From NCBI GenBank assembly GCA_012515365.1, contig JAAYYM010000610.1:1-26346 (forward strand): a DNA stretch of 26,346 bases, written 5' to 3'. This stretch comes from Clostridia bacterium. Its GTDB lineage: Bacteria > Bacillota_A > Clostridia > Lachnospirales > Lachnospiraceae. The notes under the pieces were generated by a model. The model did not search any database. It was not told the DNA's origin and was given only the letters and a program-made list of their open reading frames with translations. Position 1 is the first letter of the stretch. Each line of letters opens with the position of its first letter. Made by a program: the position numbers and the translations under genes. This document shows, in pieces, positions 6,071-12,018 of this stretch.

Positions 6071-6144
6071 GGCGACCAACGAGACTTGAACCCGCAACCG
6101 GTGGAACCACAATCCACTGCTCTACCAATTAAGCTACAGCCGCC
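6071..6144 (-). tRNA. tRNA-His (anticodon GTG)
   Basis: The anticodon loop TTGTGGT lies in a GTGGA/TCCAC stem, with D-loop AATTGGTAGAGC and T-loop TTCAAGT. The acceptor can form the eight pairs GGCGGCTG/TGGTCGCC, the hallmark extra G-1:C73 of His tRNAs, with several G-T pairs. It stands alone between the xre gene and the RNA ligase. A TGCGAG/CTCGCA hairpin occupies the gap to xre. There is no clear promoter of its own. His tRNA is a target of colicin E5-type nucleases. Confidence 0.93.
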
Positions 6145-6184
6145 ATATATGCGAGCCATTTTCAAACTCGCACTATTCATTTTT

Positions 6185-6433
6185 TCAAGCAGACATAATT
6201 ATCTGCGCATCATTCATGACCAAAATATCATCAACTTTTACACCCAATACAGCTGCCAATACAACCAAATTGTCTATTGTGGGGAGAGCCGTGCCGTGTT
6301 GCCACTTGTAGATAGCCTGCGGCGTTGCAAACCCGAAAACATCCTGCAAATCTCTTACAGAAATACCTGCTGCCTGTCTTAATCTATTGATATTCTGGCC
6401 CGTTCCAATCATATCTATTGTTGGAATTGCCAT
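6185..6433 (-). CDS. XRE-family helix-turn-helix regulator downstream of rtcB
   Basis: An 82-residue Cro/CI-type protein: GQNINRLRQAAGISVRDLQDVFGFATPQAIYKWQHGTALPTIDNL shows the full HTH, with Q at the start of helix 2 and W in the recognition region, followed by a short helical tail (LAAVLGVKVDDIL). The ATG at 6433 follows GGAGG by 5 nt. It lies 35 nt after rtcB and 40 nt before tRNA-His on the same strand, so it belongs to the module B transcript. It is the best candidate for the protein that binds the TACCACAGGTA box, since no RtcR/sigma-54 type activator is present. This is inference. Confidence 0.88.
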   Translation of the reverse strand: MAIPTIDMIGTGQNINRLRQAAGISVRDLQDVFGFATPQAIYKWQHGTALPTIDNLVVLAAVLGVKVDDILVMNDAQIIMSA

Positions 6434-6443
6434 GATGTCCTCC

Positions 6444-6461
6444 TTCCCGGCATACCGGGAA
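6444..6461 (-). promoter_or_regulatory. Hairpin directly before the xre ribosome site
   Basis: On the minus strand TTCCCGG-TATG-CCGGGAA is a perfect 7-bp stem with a 4-nt loop, and GGAGG of xre follows immediately. It has no U-run, so it is not a terminator. It may stabilise the 3' end of the rtcB part of the transcript or mark a processing site. Confidence 0.6.
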
Positions 6462-6468
6462 GAATGAA

Positions 6469-7704
6469 TTATCTCATGTTTTTTCCAAACTTCGCCGGTT
6501 CTGATGCCTTAAAATTATAAATAGGTTTTAAAACTTCTAACACTTCTACGGAATCCTCAATGACATCAATGATGTCGCTCAAAGATTTGTATGCCATAGG
6601 TGCTTCGTCCAATGTATCTTCGTTTACTGAGGTTGTATAAATACCCTCCATCTCTTTTTTATATTCCTCCATACTTAAGGTCTTTTTCGCATTATTTCGT
6701 GACATTACCCTTCCTGCCCCATGAGGCGCTGAATAGTTCCACTCAGGATTACCTTTCCCTACAGCAAGCACACTTCCATCCCTCATATTAATTGGAATCA
6801 GCACTTTCTCTCCTTTGTGAGCCGCAATGGCTCCTTTTCTTAAAATCATTTCATCTGTATCAATATAATTATGAATAGTATGAAATGCGTCAATTGCTGT
6901 AAGACCACATCTACCCAGGATTACCGCTGCAATAAGTTCACGGTTTCTTTTAGCAAACTGCTGACAGATTTCAACGTCTGCCAAATAATTTTCAAAATAC
7001 TTACCGTAAAGGAAACATAAGTCTTCCGGCATAGAAGTTTCTCCATGGTACTTCTCATTTTTCAGCGATTTCAATGCCTCCTGAATTTCAGAACGTCTAC
7101 CCTGTTCCTTGTATTTACGGATAATTTCATCTCTTTGCTCAAAATAATCTTCCATACCTCTGTTAAGGTCTATGGCAAGTCTCTGATAAATCTCAGCCAC
7201 CTGCTTACCAAGATTTCGGCTGCCTGTGTGGATGACAAGATATTTTGTGCCATCTGCTGCCACATCCACTTCAATAAAGTGATTTCCGCCGCCAAGGGTT
7301 CCTAAGCTTCTCTCCAATCTTTTACTGTCCTTTAATTCCCTATAGCAACGAAGTTTCTCTAAATCAAAGCGTTCCTGTCTACCCTGCCATACATTCATTC
7401 CTGAAGGTACATAATGGCAAGCCTCATCCAGCTTTTCAAAATCAATTTCAATCTTTCCAATATTCACCGTATACATACCACAACCGATATCCACACCTAC
7501 CACATTAGGTACCGCCTTGTCGATAACGGTCATAGTGGTACCTATAGTACAACCCTTACCTGCATGTACGTCAGGCATAATTCGCACCTTTGAACCGGAT
7601 GTAAATTCATAATCGCACATTCTACGAATCTGCTCTATTGCTTCATCTTCAATAACAGATGCGTAGCAGATTGCTGTATTTACTTTACCTTTAATCTCTA
7701 ACAT
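6469..7704 (-). CDS. rtcB: RNA-splicing/repair ligase RtcB
   Basis: A GTP- and Mn-dependent ligase that joins RNA ends with 3'-phosphate or 2',3'-cyclic phosphate to 5'-OH, as left by most anticodon nucleases. In the 411-residue product: DVHAGKG (45-51), VDIGCGM with Asp72 and Cys75, GGGNHFIE (138-145), HTGSRNLG (159-166), HNY at 278 and APHGAGR with His328, the residue that is guanylated in the family. All key residues are present; the length fits the shorter bacterial class. The ATG at 7704 follows GGAAAGGAAG. It starts 35 nt after tRNA-Leu with no visible promoter, so it should depend on module B. No RtcA or archease is encoded nearby. Confidence 0.97.
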   Translation of the reverse strand: MLEIKGKVNTAICYASVIEDEAIEQIRRMCDYEFTSGSKVRIMPDVHAGKGCTIGTTMTVIDKAVPNVVGVDIGCGMYTVNIGKIEIDFEKLDEACHYVPSGMNVWQGRQERFDLEKLRCYRELKDSKRLERSLGTLGGGNHFIEVDVAADGTKYLVIHTGSRNLGKQVAEIYQRLAIDLNRGMEDYFEQRDEIIRKYKEQGRRSEIQEALKSLKNEKYHGETSMPEDLCFLYGKYFENYLADVEICQQFAKRNRELIAAVILGRCGLTAIDAFHTIHNYIDTDEMILRKGAIAAHKGEKVLIPINMRDGSVLAVGKGNPEWNYSAPHGAGRVMSRNNAKKTLSMEEYKKEMEGIYTTSVNEDTLDEAPMAYKSLSDIIDVIEDSVEVLEVLKPIYNFKASEPAKFGKNMR

Positions 7705-7739
7705 AATTCTCTTCCTTTCCTGCAATTTTACATTGGACG

Positions 7740-7821
7740 TGCTCGGAGAGGGACTCGAACCCTCATGCCGTTAGGCGTCTGATCCTAAGTCAGGTGTGTA
7801 TGCCAATTTCACCATCCGAGC
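7740..7821 (-). tRNA. tRNA-Leu (anticodon TAG)
   Basis: An 82-nt class II tRNA: acceptor GCTCGGA/TCCGAGC, anticodon loop CTTAGGA in a CCTGA/TCAGA-type stem, variable arm CGCCTAACGGC, T-loop TTCGAGT and discriminator A. It reads CUN codons. It sits 4 nt after tRNA-Ser and 35 nt before rtcB. Confidence 0.94.
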
Positions 7822-7825
7822 ATAA

Positions 7826-7909
7826 CGCAGAGCCAGGGATTCGAACCCTGATATCCTTTCGGAATGTCGGTTTTCAAGACCGATGCTGTACCAGTTGAGC
7901 CAACTCTGC
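7826..7909 (-). tRNA. tRNA-Ser (anticodon TGA), unusual D-arm
   Basis: An 84-nt tRNA with acceptor GCAGAGT/GCTCTGC, anticodon loop CTTGAAA in a TCGGT/ACCGA stem, short variable arm TCC-GAAA-GGA, T-arm CAGGG/CCCTG and discriminator G, as in Ser tRNAs. The D-arm GCTCAACTGGTACAGC looks like that of a class I tRNA rather than the usual GTCCGAGTGGTTTAAGG of Ser. The acceptor stem also differs from the common GGAGAGG. It starts 2 nt after the terminator U-run, so it has no promoter of its own. Confidence 0.9.
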
Positions 7910-7911
7910 AT

Positions 7912-7946
7912 AAAAAAACCGCCTACCCATCATTTGAGTAAGCGGC
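7912..7946 (-). terminator. Intrinsic terminator of leader module B, directly before tRNA-Ser
   Basis: In RNA sense GCCGCUUACUC pairs with GGGUAGGCGGU (about 11 pairs with G-U pairs) around the 7-nt loop AAAUGAU, then U7. The arms match those of the terminator at 3988-4031. The U-run ends 2 nt before tRNA-Ser, so tRNA-Ser, tRNA-Leu and rtcB lie behind it. Confidence 0.87.
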
Positions 7947-7975
7947 ATACAATACATGTTTATATTAACCTACAG

Positions 7976-8128
7976 TTATTCACTGTTCCCGGTATCAACA
8001 AAACAATTCATCGTTATCTGCTTATCAAAAGATGAGTGCACAAAAGATGAGCCCAGCTCGCTTGAGTCGAGATGTGCCATGGTATAACTTTCAATATATT
8101 TGCTAAATAAACGATTTATTGTTGCCAT
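7976..8128 (-). CDS. Leader ORF B, 50 aa, candidate tRNA-sensing leader peptide
   Basis: The ATG at 8128 follows GGAAAGGAA by 7 nt. The product starts MATINRLFSKYIESYTMAHL and continues DSSELGSSFVHSSFDK. I do not recognise a family. Codons 19-33 contain His twice (CAT, CAC), CTN-Leu twice and TCN-Ser five times, nine of fifteen codons, and exactly these are read by tRNA-His(GUG), tRNA-Leu(UAG) and tRNA-Ser(UGA) encoded downstream. Leader ORF A has no His codon and few TCN codons. An 11-bp direct repeat (8026-8036, 8041-8051) doubles the Ser-Ser-Phe segment. The stop codon is in the loop of a CAGT/ACTG hairpin. Role inferred: ribosome stalling that controls the terminator at 7912-7946. Confidence 0.7.
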   Translation of the reverse strand: MATINRLFSKYIESYTMAHLDSSELGSSFVHSSFDKQITMNCFVDTGNSE

Positions 8129-8184
8129 GTCTTTTTCCTTTCCGGGAACATTAAGTTCCGCTTTTTTCTTTTAAATACATCGTC

Positions 8185-8231
8185 ATCATATCACAAAAAG
8201 TTTAGCTTGTAAATTATACCTGTGGTATAAA
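8185..8231 (-). promoter_or_regulatory. Promoter of leader module B with upstream palindromic box
   Basis: TTTACA (8208-8213) and TATGAT (8185-8190) are 17 nt apart on the minus strand. The box TTTATACCACAGGTA (8217-8231), identical to that of module A, lies 3 nt upstream of the -35 and 2 nt after the TAG stop of the preceding gene. In the leader, AAGCGGAAC-(5 nt)-GTTCC forms a hairpin before the ribosome site, as in module A. GTTCCCGG near 8141-8149 is also complementary to CCGGGAAC near the end of ORF B. Confidence 0.75.
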
Positions 8232-8233
8232 TA

Positions 8234-8752
8234 CTACCTTTTTTCTTCAGCATCCATACAAATCAATTCACAATAATTCTGAGCCAACTTCCAATACTCA
8301 TATTCCATATCTCCAATTTTATCGGTAAGCTCTGTCCCCAACAAACCTCTTTTTGTCGATGACACATTTACTATGTGGACACATCCCGTCTCATAAAACT
8401 TTTTAATAATAAAGTACTTATAATCTGTAATACTATCGTCCTTTTGATTGTAAAGAAGATATGCTCTATGAATTTCATTTACTTTCGATTCAAACATCGG
8501 CAGATTAATCTGCACATAATAAATCCCGCCTCTTTCAAATCTATTTATAGCATAGTCTTTCTGCTGAAATGGACATGTTTCCCCGTCATCTGTATAAAGT
8601 TCTTCTACCATATCCGGAATAAACTGCTCTGCATCGTTTATAACATAGCTCAAGTATGTTCTCTTTTCATTCTCATCACCATTACAAAGTATTTCTGGCA
8701 GCAATGCTTCAAAGAACTCATATCGTATTTTATCATGAATTGTAAACTCCAT
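8234..8752 (-). CDS. Hypothetical protein, 172 aa, upstream of module B
   Basis: I do not recognise this protein. It is soluble and acidic, with alternating helical and beta-like stretches (IRYEFFEALLPEILCNGDENEKRT; GGIYYVQINLPMFESKVNEIHRAYLL has a beta-helix pattern) and a Tyr-rich C-terminal helix. No signal peptide or membrane segment is seen. The ATG at 8752 has AAAGG 9 nt upstream; an ATG at 8782 would add ten residues but has no better ribosome site. Its TAG stop is 2 nt from the module B box, as the second phosphoesterase stop is from the module A box. It is divergent from the small HTH gene at 8909. It may belong to the RNA-repair island, by position only. Confidence 0.72.
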   Translation of the reverse strand: MEFTIHDKIRYEFFEALLPEILCNGDENEKRTYLSYVINDAEQFIPDMVEELYTDDGETCPFQQKDYAINRFERGGIYYVQINLPMFESKVNEIHRAYLLYNQKDDSITDYKYFIIKKFYETGCVHIVNVSSTKRGLLGTELTDKIGDMEYEYWKLAQNYCELICMDAEEKR

Positions 8753-8871
8753 CTTATCCATCCTTTCGTTTCTTCTGTTCAAAGATTTCCTTTTCTCTAC
8801 ATCGTATAACTTCCTATATTTATTTGCTTATAATTAGAATGTTATAACTGAATAAATAAAGATAAAAAGAC

Positions 8872-8900
8872 TATAATATACTTATCATTTATATAGGAGG
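8872..8900 (+). promoter_or_regulatory. -10 region and ribosome site of the small HTH gene
   Basis: TATAAT at 8872-8877 overlaps TATACT at 8877-8882; the -35 is weak (CTGAAT, 8848-8853, 18 nt upstream). AGGAGG at 8895-8900 is 8 nt before TTG at 8909 but only 2 nt before the in-frame TTG at 8903, which decides the start. Confidence 0.6.
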
Positions 8901-8908
8901 TTTTGACT

Positions 8909-9130
8909 TTGGACAACAAGGGAACTATAGAAATACATTTAAAAGAACTTCTCGATGCTGCCGGATTAAGTAAGAATAAATTTTGCCAGCGAGCAGAATT
9001 GCAAAGGGCACAGTTGAATGGTTACTTAAACGGTACTATTACCAGACTTGATGTTGATGTTCTCATCCGCATCTGTAACACTCTCGACTGTTCCATTTCA
9101 GATTTACTAGAATACAAAAAACCTGAATAG
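8909..9130 (+). CDS. Small XRE-family helix-turn-helix protein, TTG start
   Basis: A 73-residue Cro/CI-type protein. IHLKELLDAAGLSKNKFCQRAELQRAQLNGYLNG covers helices 1-3 of the HTH, and VLIRICNTLDCSISDLLEY is the closing helix pair seen in this compact family, much like the regulator at 1774-2004. The TTG start at 8909 is set by an ideally spaced AGGAGG. The gene is divergent from the 172-aa hypothetical gene and convergent with the Spo0A-like gene, and ends in a shared terminator. It is a candidate regulator of the island, but its target is unknown. Confidence 0.85.
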   Translation: MDNKGTIEIHLKELLDAAGLSKNKFCQRAELQRAQLNGYLNGTITRLDVDVLIRICNTLDCSISDLLEYKKPE

Positions 9131-9171
9131 CAGGAGCGATACTTATCTTGTATTGTTCCTGTTATCTTTTT
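9131..9171 (+). terminator. Terminator between convergent HTH and Spo0A-like genes
   Basis: CAGGAGCGATAC pairs with GTATTGTTCCTG (12 pairs with two G-U in RNA) around a 7-nt loop, followed by TTATCTTTTT. It starts at the base after the HTH stop codon. Confidence 0.8.
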
Positions 9172-9371
9172 AAACTTCCAGCTATTACATCAATAAACTC
9201 TTCCGGAGTAGGTTTTCTGTCTCCAAATAACTCTACCCATTTTTGATGTTCCTCTCTCGAAGCATATGCAATATCTATGGCTTTATTTATTTCTGCCTTA
9301 ACCTCATTCTCCGATATATTTTCTTTTTTTGCAATGTACTTAATTGCATTCTTTCCATTTCTTTTGTTCAT
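9162..9371 (-). CDS. Small protein resembling the Spo0A C-terminal-like family, 69 aa
   Basis: The product NAIKYIAKKENISENEVKAEINKAIDIAYASREEHQKWVELFGDRKPTPEEFIDVIAG has the pattern of the short Lachnospiraceae proteins often labelled Spo0A C-terminal-domain-like: a helical N-terminus, an E-I-x-K-A-I-D-x-A-Y block, then a W followed by P-T-P-E-E-F. They are thought to carry an HTH-like fold; function is unknown. The ATG at 9371 follows GAGGCG by about 8 nt. It is convergent with the HTH gene. The upstream sequence AGAAGTTATACGA is nearly repeated upstream of the 8752 gene, hinting at shared control. Confidence 0.65.
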   Translation of the reverse strand: MNKRNGKNAIKYIAKKENISENEVKAEINKAIDIAYASREEHQKWVELFGDRKPTPEEFIDVIAGSLKR

Positions 9372-9486
9372 TTCTTATCGCCTCGTATAACTTCTTATAG
9401 TTGACATCTTGCACACTTATAACTCTATTTGATAAAATTAGTATTGTCAAATACTTTTCATCGCAAGTTTCGACCTTATTCGCCTC

Positions 9487-9534
9487 TTATGATTTTTTCA
9501 TATTATTGTACTTTAAGCAAGTTAATGATATGAT
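9487..9534 (+). promoter_or_regulatory. Conserved AT-rich box and promoter of the left hairpin RNA
   Basis: TTATGATTTTTTCATATTAT and three more bases (9487-9509) recur exactly at 14914-14936. The box contains ATGA-TTTTT-TCAT. TTGTAC (9506-9511) and TATGAT (9529-9534) are 17 nt apart; the right copy keeps the same spacing although the sequence between differs. Confidence 0.72.
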
Positions 9535-9540
9535 TAGTTC

Positions 9541-9592
9541 ATAAAGTGTATCCTAAGAGGTTCGCCCCACAATTTGGGGCAAACCTCTTTTT
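9541..9592 (+). ncRNA. Candidate ~50-nt small RNA (left copy) or terminated leader
   Basis: A short transcript is predicted from the promoter at 9506-9534 to a strong hairpin at 9557-9587 (GAGGTT-CGCCCC paired with GGGGC-AAACCTC) followed by six Ts. The 31-bp hairpin is identical to that at 14983-15013, but the outer pairs differ in a compensating way (AA/TT here, AAT/ATT there), which supports selection for RNA structure. It lies 120 nt upstream of the xre gene of the recombinase cassette and could be its attenuated leader. The remaining 9593-9711 holds a start-stop codon pair (9634-9639) and a TTATCTG/CAGATAA hairpin before the xre ribosome site. Confidence 0.6.
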
Positions 9593-9711
9593 TATGTGAT
9601 GAATCTATCAACTAAGTGTAGGAGAGCTTTGTTATGTAAAATACCACATATTCACATTCGAAGTCCACCTTCATTATCTGAACTAAATACAGATAAACGG
9701 AGGTCTTCATT

Positions 9712-10050
9712 ATGAATATAAATTACAAGTTAATAGGTAAGAAAATCCGATATTATCGGATGAAACAAAACATTTCACAAATGGAACTGGCAGAAAAAGC
9801 GGAGCTTTCCGTTCCATACATAAGCTATATAGAAACTGGCAAGAAACAGATAAGCTTATCCGCTATCATCAATATAGCTGCTGCACTTTCTGTCACACCA
9901 AATCATCTCTTGACAGACTATGTCTCTCACTCTGATATTACGATTTCCACAGAATTTGATCAGTTACTTAAGGATTGTAATAACAAAGAAAGAGATTTCT
10001 TTAGAGACTTGGTTATGTTTTTAAAAGGCAATCGCTTCTTTAATGATTAA
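9712..10050 (+). CDS. XRE-family regulator of the recombinase cassette
   Basis: A 112-residue Cro/CI-type regulator: IGKKIRYYRMKQNISQMELAEKAELSVPYISYIETGKKQISLSAIINIAAALSV is a full five-helix HTH, and the C-terminal ~40 residues form a helix pair (FDQLLKDCNNKERDFFRDLVMFLKG) likely for dimerisation. The ATG at 9712 follows GGAGG by 8 nt. A hairpin (9674-9696) lies directly upstream of the ribosome site. It is separated from the recombinase by a terminator, so it can be expressed alone, as expected of the repressor of a mobile cassette. Target and signal are unknown. Confidence 0.9.
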   Translation: MNINYKLIGKKIRYYRMKQNISQMELAEKAELSVPYISYIETGKKQISLSAIINIAAALSVTPNHLLTDYVSHSDITISTEFDQLLKDCNNKERDFFRDLVMFLKGNRFFND

Positions 10051-10097
10051 ATGCTTTTTTGCCAATTCATAATATAATCATAAAAAAATTTGCTTGG

Positions 10098-10143
10098 AAA
10101 TAAACCACAGGTTAAGGACTTGACCTCTGGTTTATTTCTTTTT
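10098..10143 (+). terminator. Terminator or attenuator between xre and the recombinase
   Basis: AAATAAACCA-c-AGGT pairs with ACCT-c-TGGTTTATTT, followed by CTTTTTG. It sits 52 nt before the recombinase start. A TATAAT (10073-10078) lies just upstream with no good -35, so it may also act as a leader attenuator for the recombinase operon. Confidence 0.72.
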
Positions 10144-10194
10144 GTTTATGAAAAAAATATAATAATCAAAACACATAGAAAAGAGATGTACAAA

Positions 10195-12018
10195 ATGAAT
10201 GAGACTGAGAAAAAAATAGAATCTACCGTCGTATTAAAAGACAAAATAAGACAGCGATACAAGGGTATTGATTTTGATGAACTGGATTTTATTCCTGCAC
10301 TTCCACAAGCTTCTATAATGGAAGACTCCAGTTTAAAAAGAATTGCCGTATATGTAAGAGTATCTACTGATGATCCTCGTCAGACTTCATCTTATGAATT
10401 GCAGAAGAACCATTACATGGACGTAATAAAACGACATCCCAACTGGGTACTTGTTGAGATATATGCAGATGAAGGCATTTCCGGCACATCCTTAAAGCAC
10501 CGTGATGCATTTCTTCGTATGATTGAAGATTGTAAAGCTGGCAAAATTGATATCATACTCACCAAAAGTGTATCCCGTTTTGCAAGAAATATTGTTGACT
10601 GTATCTCATACCAACGAGAATTGAAAAGTCTGAATCCGCCAGTCGGAATAATGTTTGAAACAGAAGGTATTTTTACACTAAATGCGAATAGTGAAATGAG
10701 TCTTTCCTTTATTGCCACTCTTGCTCAGGAAGAAAGCCATACAAAAAGTGAAATTATGAACTCATCAATAGAAATGCGATTTCGCAGAGGTATTTTCTTA
10801 ACCCCTACTTTATTGGGATACGACCATGATGAAGAAGGAAATCTGGTTGTTAATGAAGAAGAAGCCAAGACAGTCAGATTGATTTTTTATTTATATCTTT
10901 CCGGCTATTCCACAGCTGAAATTGCTGAAACATTATCAACACTTAAACGCAAGACGAAAAAAGGAAATACCCGATGGTCTACTGGAAGCATACTACAAAT
11001 ACTACAAAATGAGCGTCACTGTGGTGATGTTCTTGCTCGCAAAACATTTACACCAAACTATCTTGACCATAAATCAAAGAAAAACAAACAAGACAGAAAT
11101 CAATATCGCAAACGAGATCACCACGAACCTCTTATATCGCGAGATGATTTTATTGCTGTTCAACACATGATTAGTAATGCAAAATACGGAAATAAAGAAA
11201 TTCTTCCTACTCTCCATGTGATTGACAAAGGTATTTTAACAGGTTTTGTTCCAATCCATCCCCGATGGGCTGGATTTTCATCTAGTGATTATATAAATGC
11301 CTCAAGAAGTATTCCTATGGATGTAGAAATGATAAACGACACAATAGAAGCAAATGAAGGAGAATTTGACCTTCGTGGATTCGAAATTGCACATGCAGAA
11401 TTTTTTCAAACCAAAGATAAAATGGCTGTAACCTTTTCACCTGACAGTATTACTTTTGGCATAATTGGCATTCGTAAAATGGATAATATTCAATACATAG
11501 ATATACTGATTCATCCAGAAAAGAAACTTCTTGCTGTCAGAAAAGCAAAAAAGGACAGCAAATACTCCTATCAGTGGGCAAGACAACATAATGGAAATAT
11601 TGTTGCAAAAACAATTTCCGCAACTTCATTTATGCCTATGCTGTACGAACTTTTATCATGGGACACAAATAACAAATATCGTGCCACAGGATATAAAAAG
11701 CAAAAGGACAAGGATTCATTCCTTCTCTTTGACTTAAAGGATACTGAAATTATTATCCCATCATCACATAATATGGACGAAGAACTGTCTCCTTTAACGA
11801 CAGGTAAGAACAGTATCATTGCTTACCCTGCTAAATGGGCAGAAGGTTTTGGCGAAGAGTACTATGCTGCAATGAATCAAAATCTTAATATAGACGAATG
11901 GCATACCGAAGAACCCGGAACACCATTTGAAACAACCGATTTGAATGTATCAACACCGGAACAAATAAGACAAAACTTAACTGAAATACTTCATGAACTA
12001 GGAGGAAACCATGGATAA
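10195..12018 (+). CDS. Large serine recombinase with an extra C-terminal domain
   Basis: A site-specific recombinase of the resolvase/invertase superfamily, 607 residues. The catalytic domain has AVYVRVSTDDPRQ with nucleophile Ser57, ADEGISGTS near 98 and KSVSRFARN near 128. A recombinase domain follows (GYDHDEEGNLVVNEEEAKTV, then HCGDVLARK near 285). There is no clear zinc-ribbon Cys set; instead residues ~370-560 carry a domain, with YIDILIHPEKKLLAVRKAKK, that recurs in the next two gene products. The ATG at 10195 (MNETEK) has AAAAGAG about 9 nt upstream; longer in-frame starts lie in the terminator. It overlaps the next gene by 8 nt. It probably moves or rearranges this cassette; its sites are not proven. 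Confidence 0.93.
   Translation: MNETEKKIESTVVLKDKIRQRYKGIDFDELDFIPALPQASIMEDSSLKRIAVYVRVSTDDPRQTSSYELQKNHYMDVIKRHPNWVLVEIYADEGISGTSLKHRDAFLRMIEDCKAGKIDIILTKSVSRFARNIVDCISYQRELKSLNPPVGIMFETEGIFTLNANSEMSLSFIATLAQEESHTKSEIMNSSIEMRFRRGIFLTPTLLGYDHDEEGNLVVNEEEAKTVRLIFYLYLSGYSTAEIAETLSTLKRKTKKGNTRWSTGSILQILQNERHCGDVLARKTFTPNYLDHKSKKNKQDRNQYRKRDHHEPLISRDDFIAVQHMISNAKYGNKEILPTLHVIDKGILTGFVPIHPRWAGFSSSDYINASRSIPMDVEMINDTIEANEGEFDLRGFEIAHAEFFQTKDKMAVTFSPDSITFGIIGIRKMDNIQYIDILIHPEKKLLAVRKAKKDSKYSYQWARQHNGNIVAKTISATSFMPMLYELLSWDTNNKYRATGYKKQKDKDSFLLFDLKDTEIIIPSSHNMDEELSPLTTGKNSIIAYPAKWAEGFGEEYYAAMNQNLNIDEWHTEEPGTPFETTDLNVSTPEQIRQNLTEILHELGGNHG

Noticed and set aside
7826..7909. tRNA-Ser(UGA) as a selenocysteine tRNA
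   Set aside because: The anticodon is UGA, not UCA, and the acceptor stem is seven pairs rather than eight.
8026..8051. Repeats as a CRISPR fragment
   Set aside because: Only two 11-bp units with a 15-bp period inside an ORF; no array, leader or cas genes occur in the window.
8375..8809. 144-codon plus-strand frame
   Set aside because: It lies wholly antisense to the 172-aa hypothetical gene, has no ribosome site, and its hydrophobic, Cys/Phe-rich product is typical of antisense AT-rich reading.
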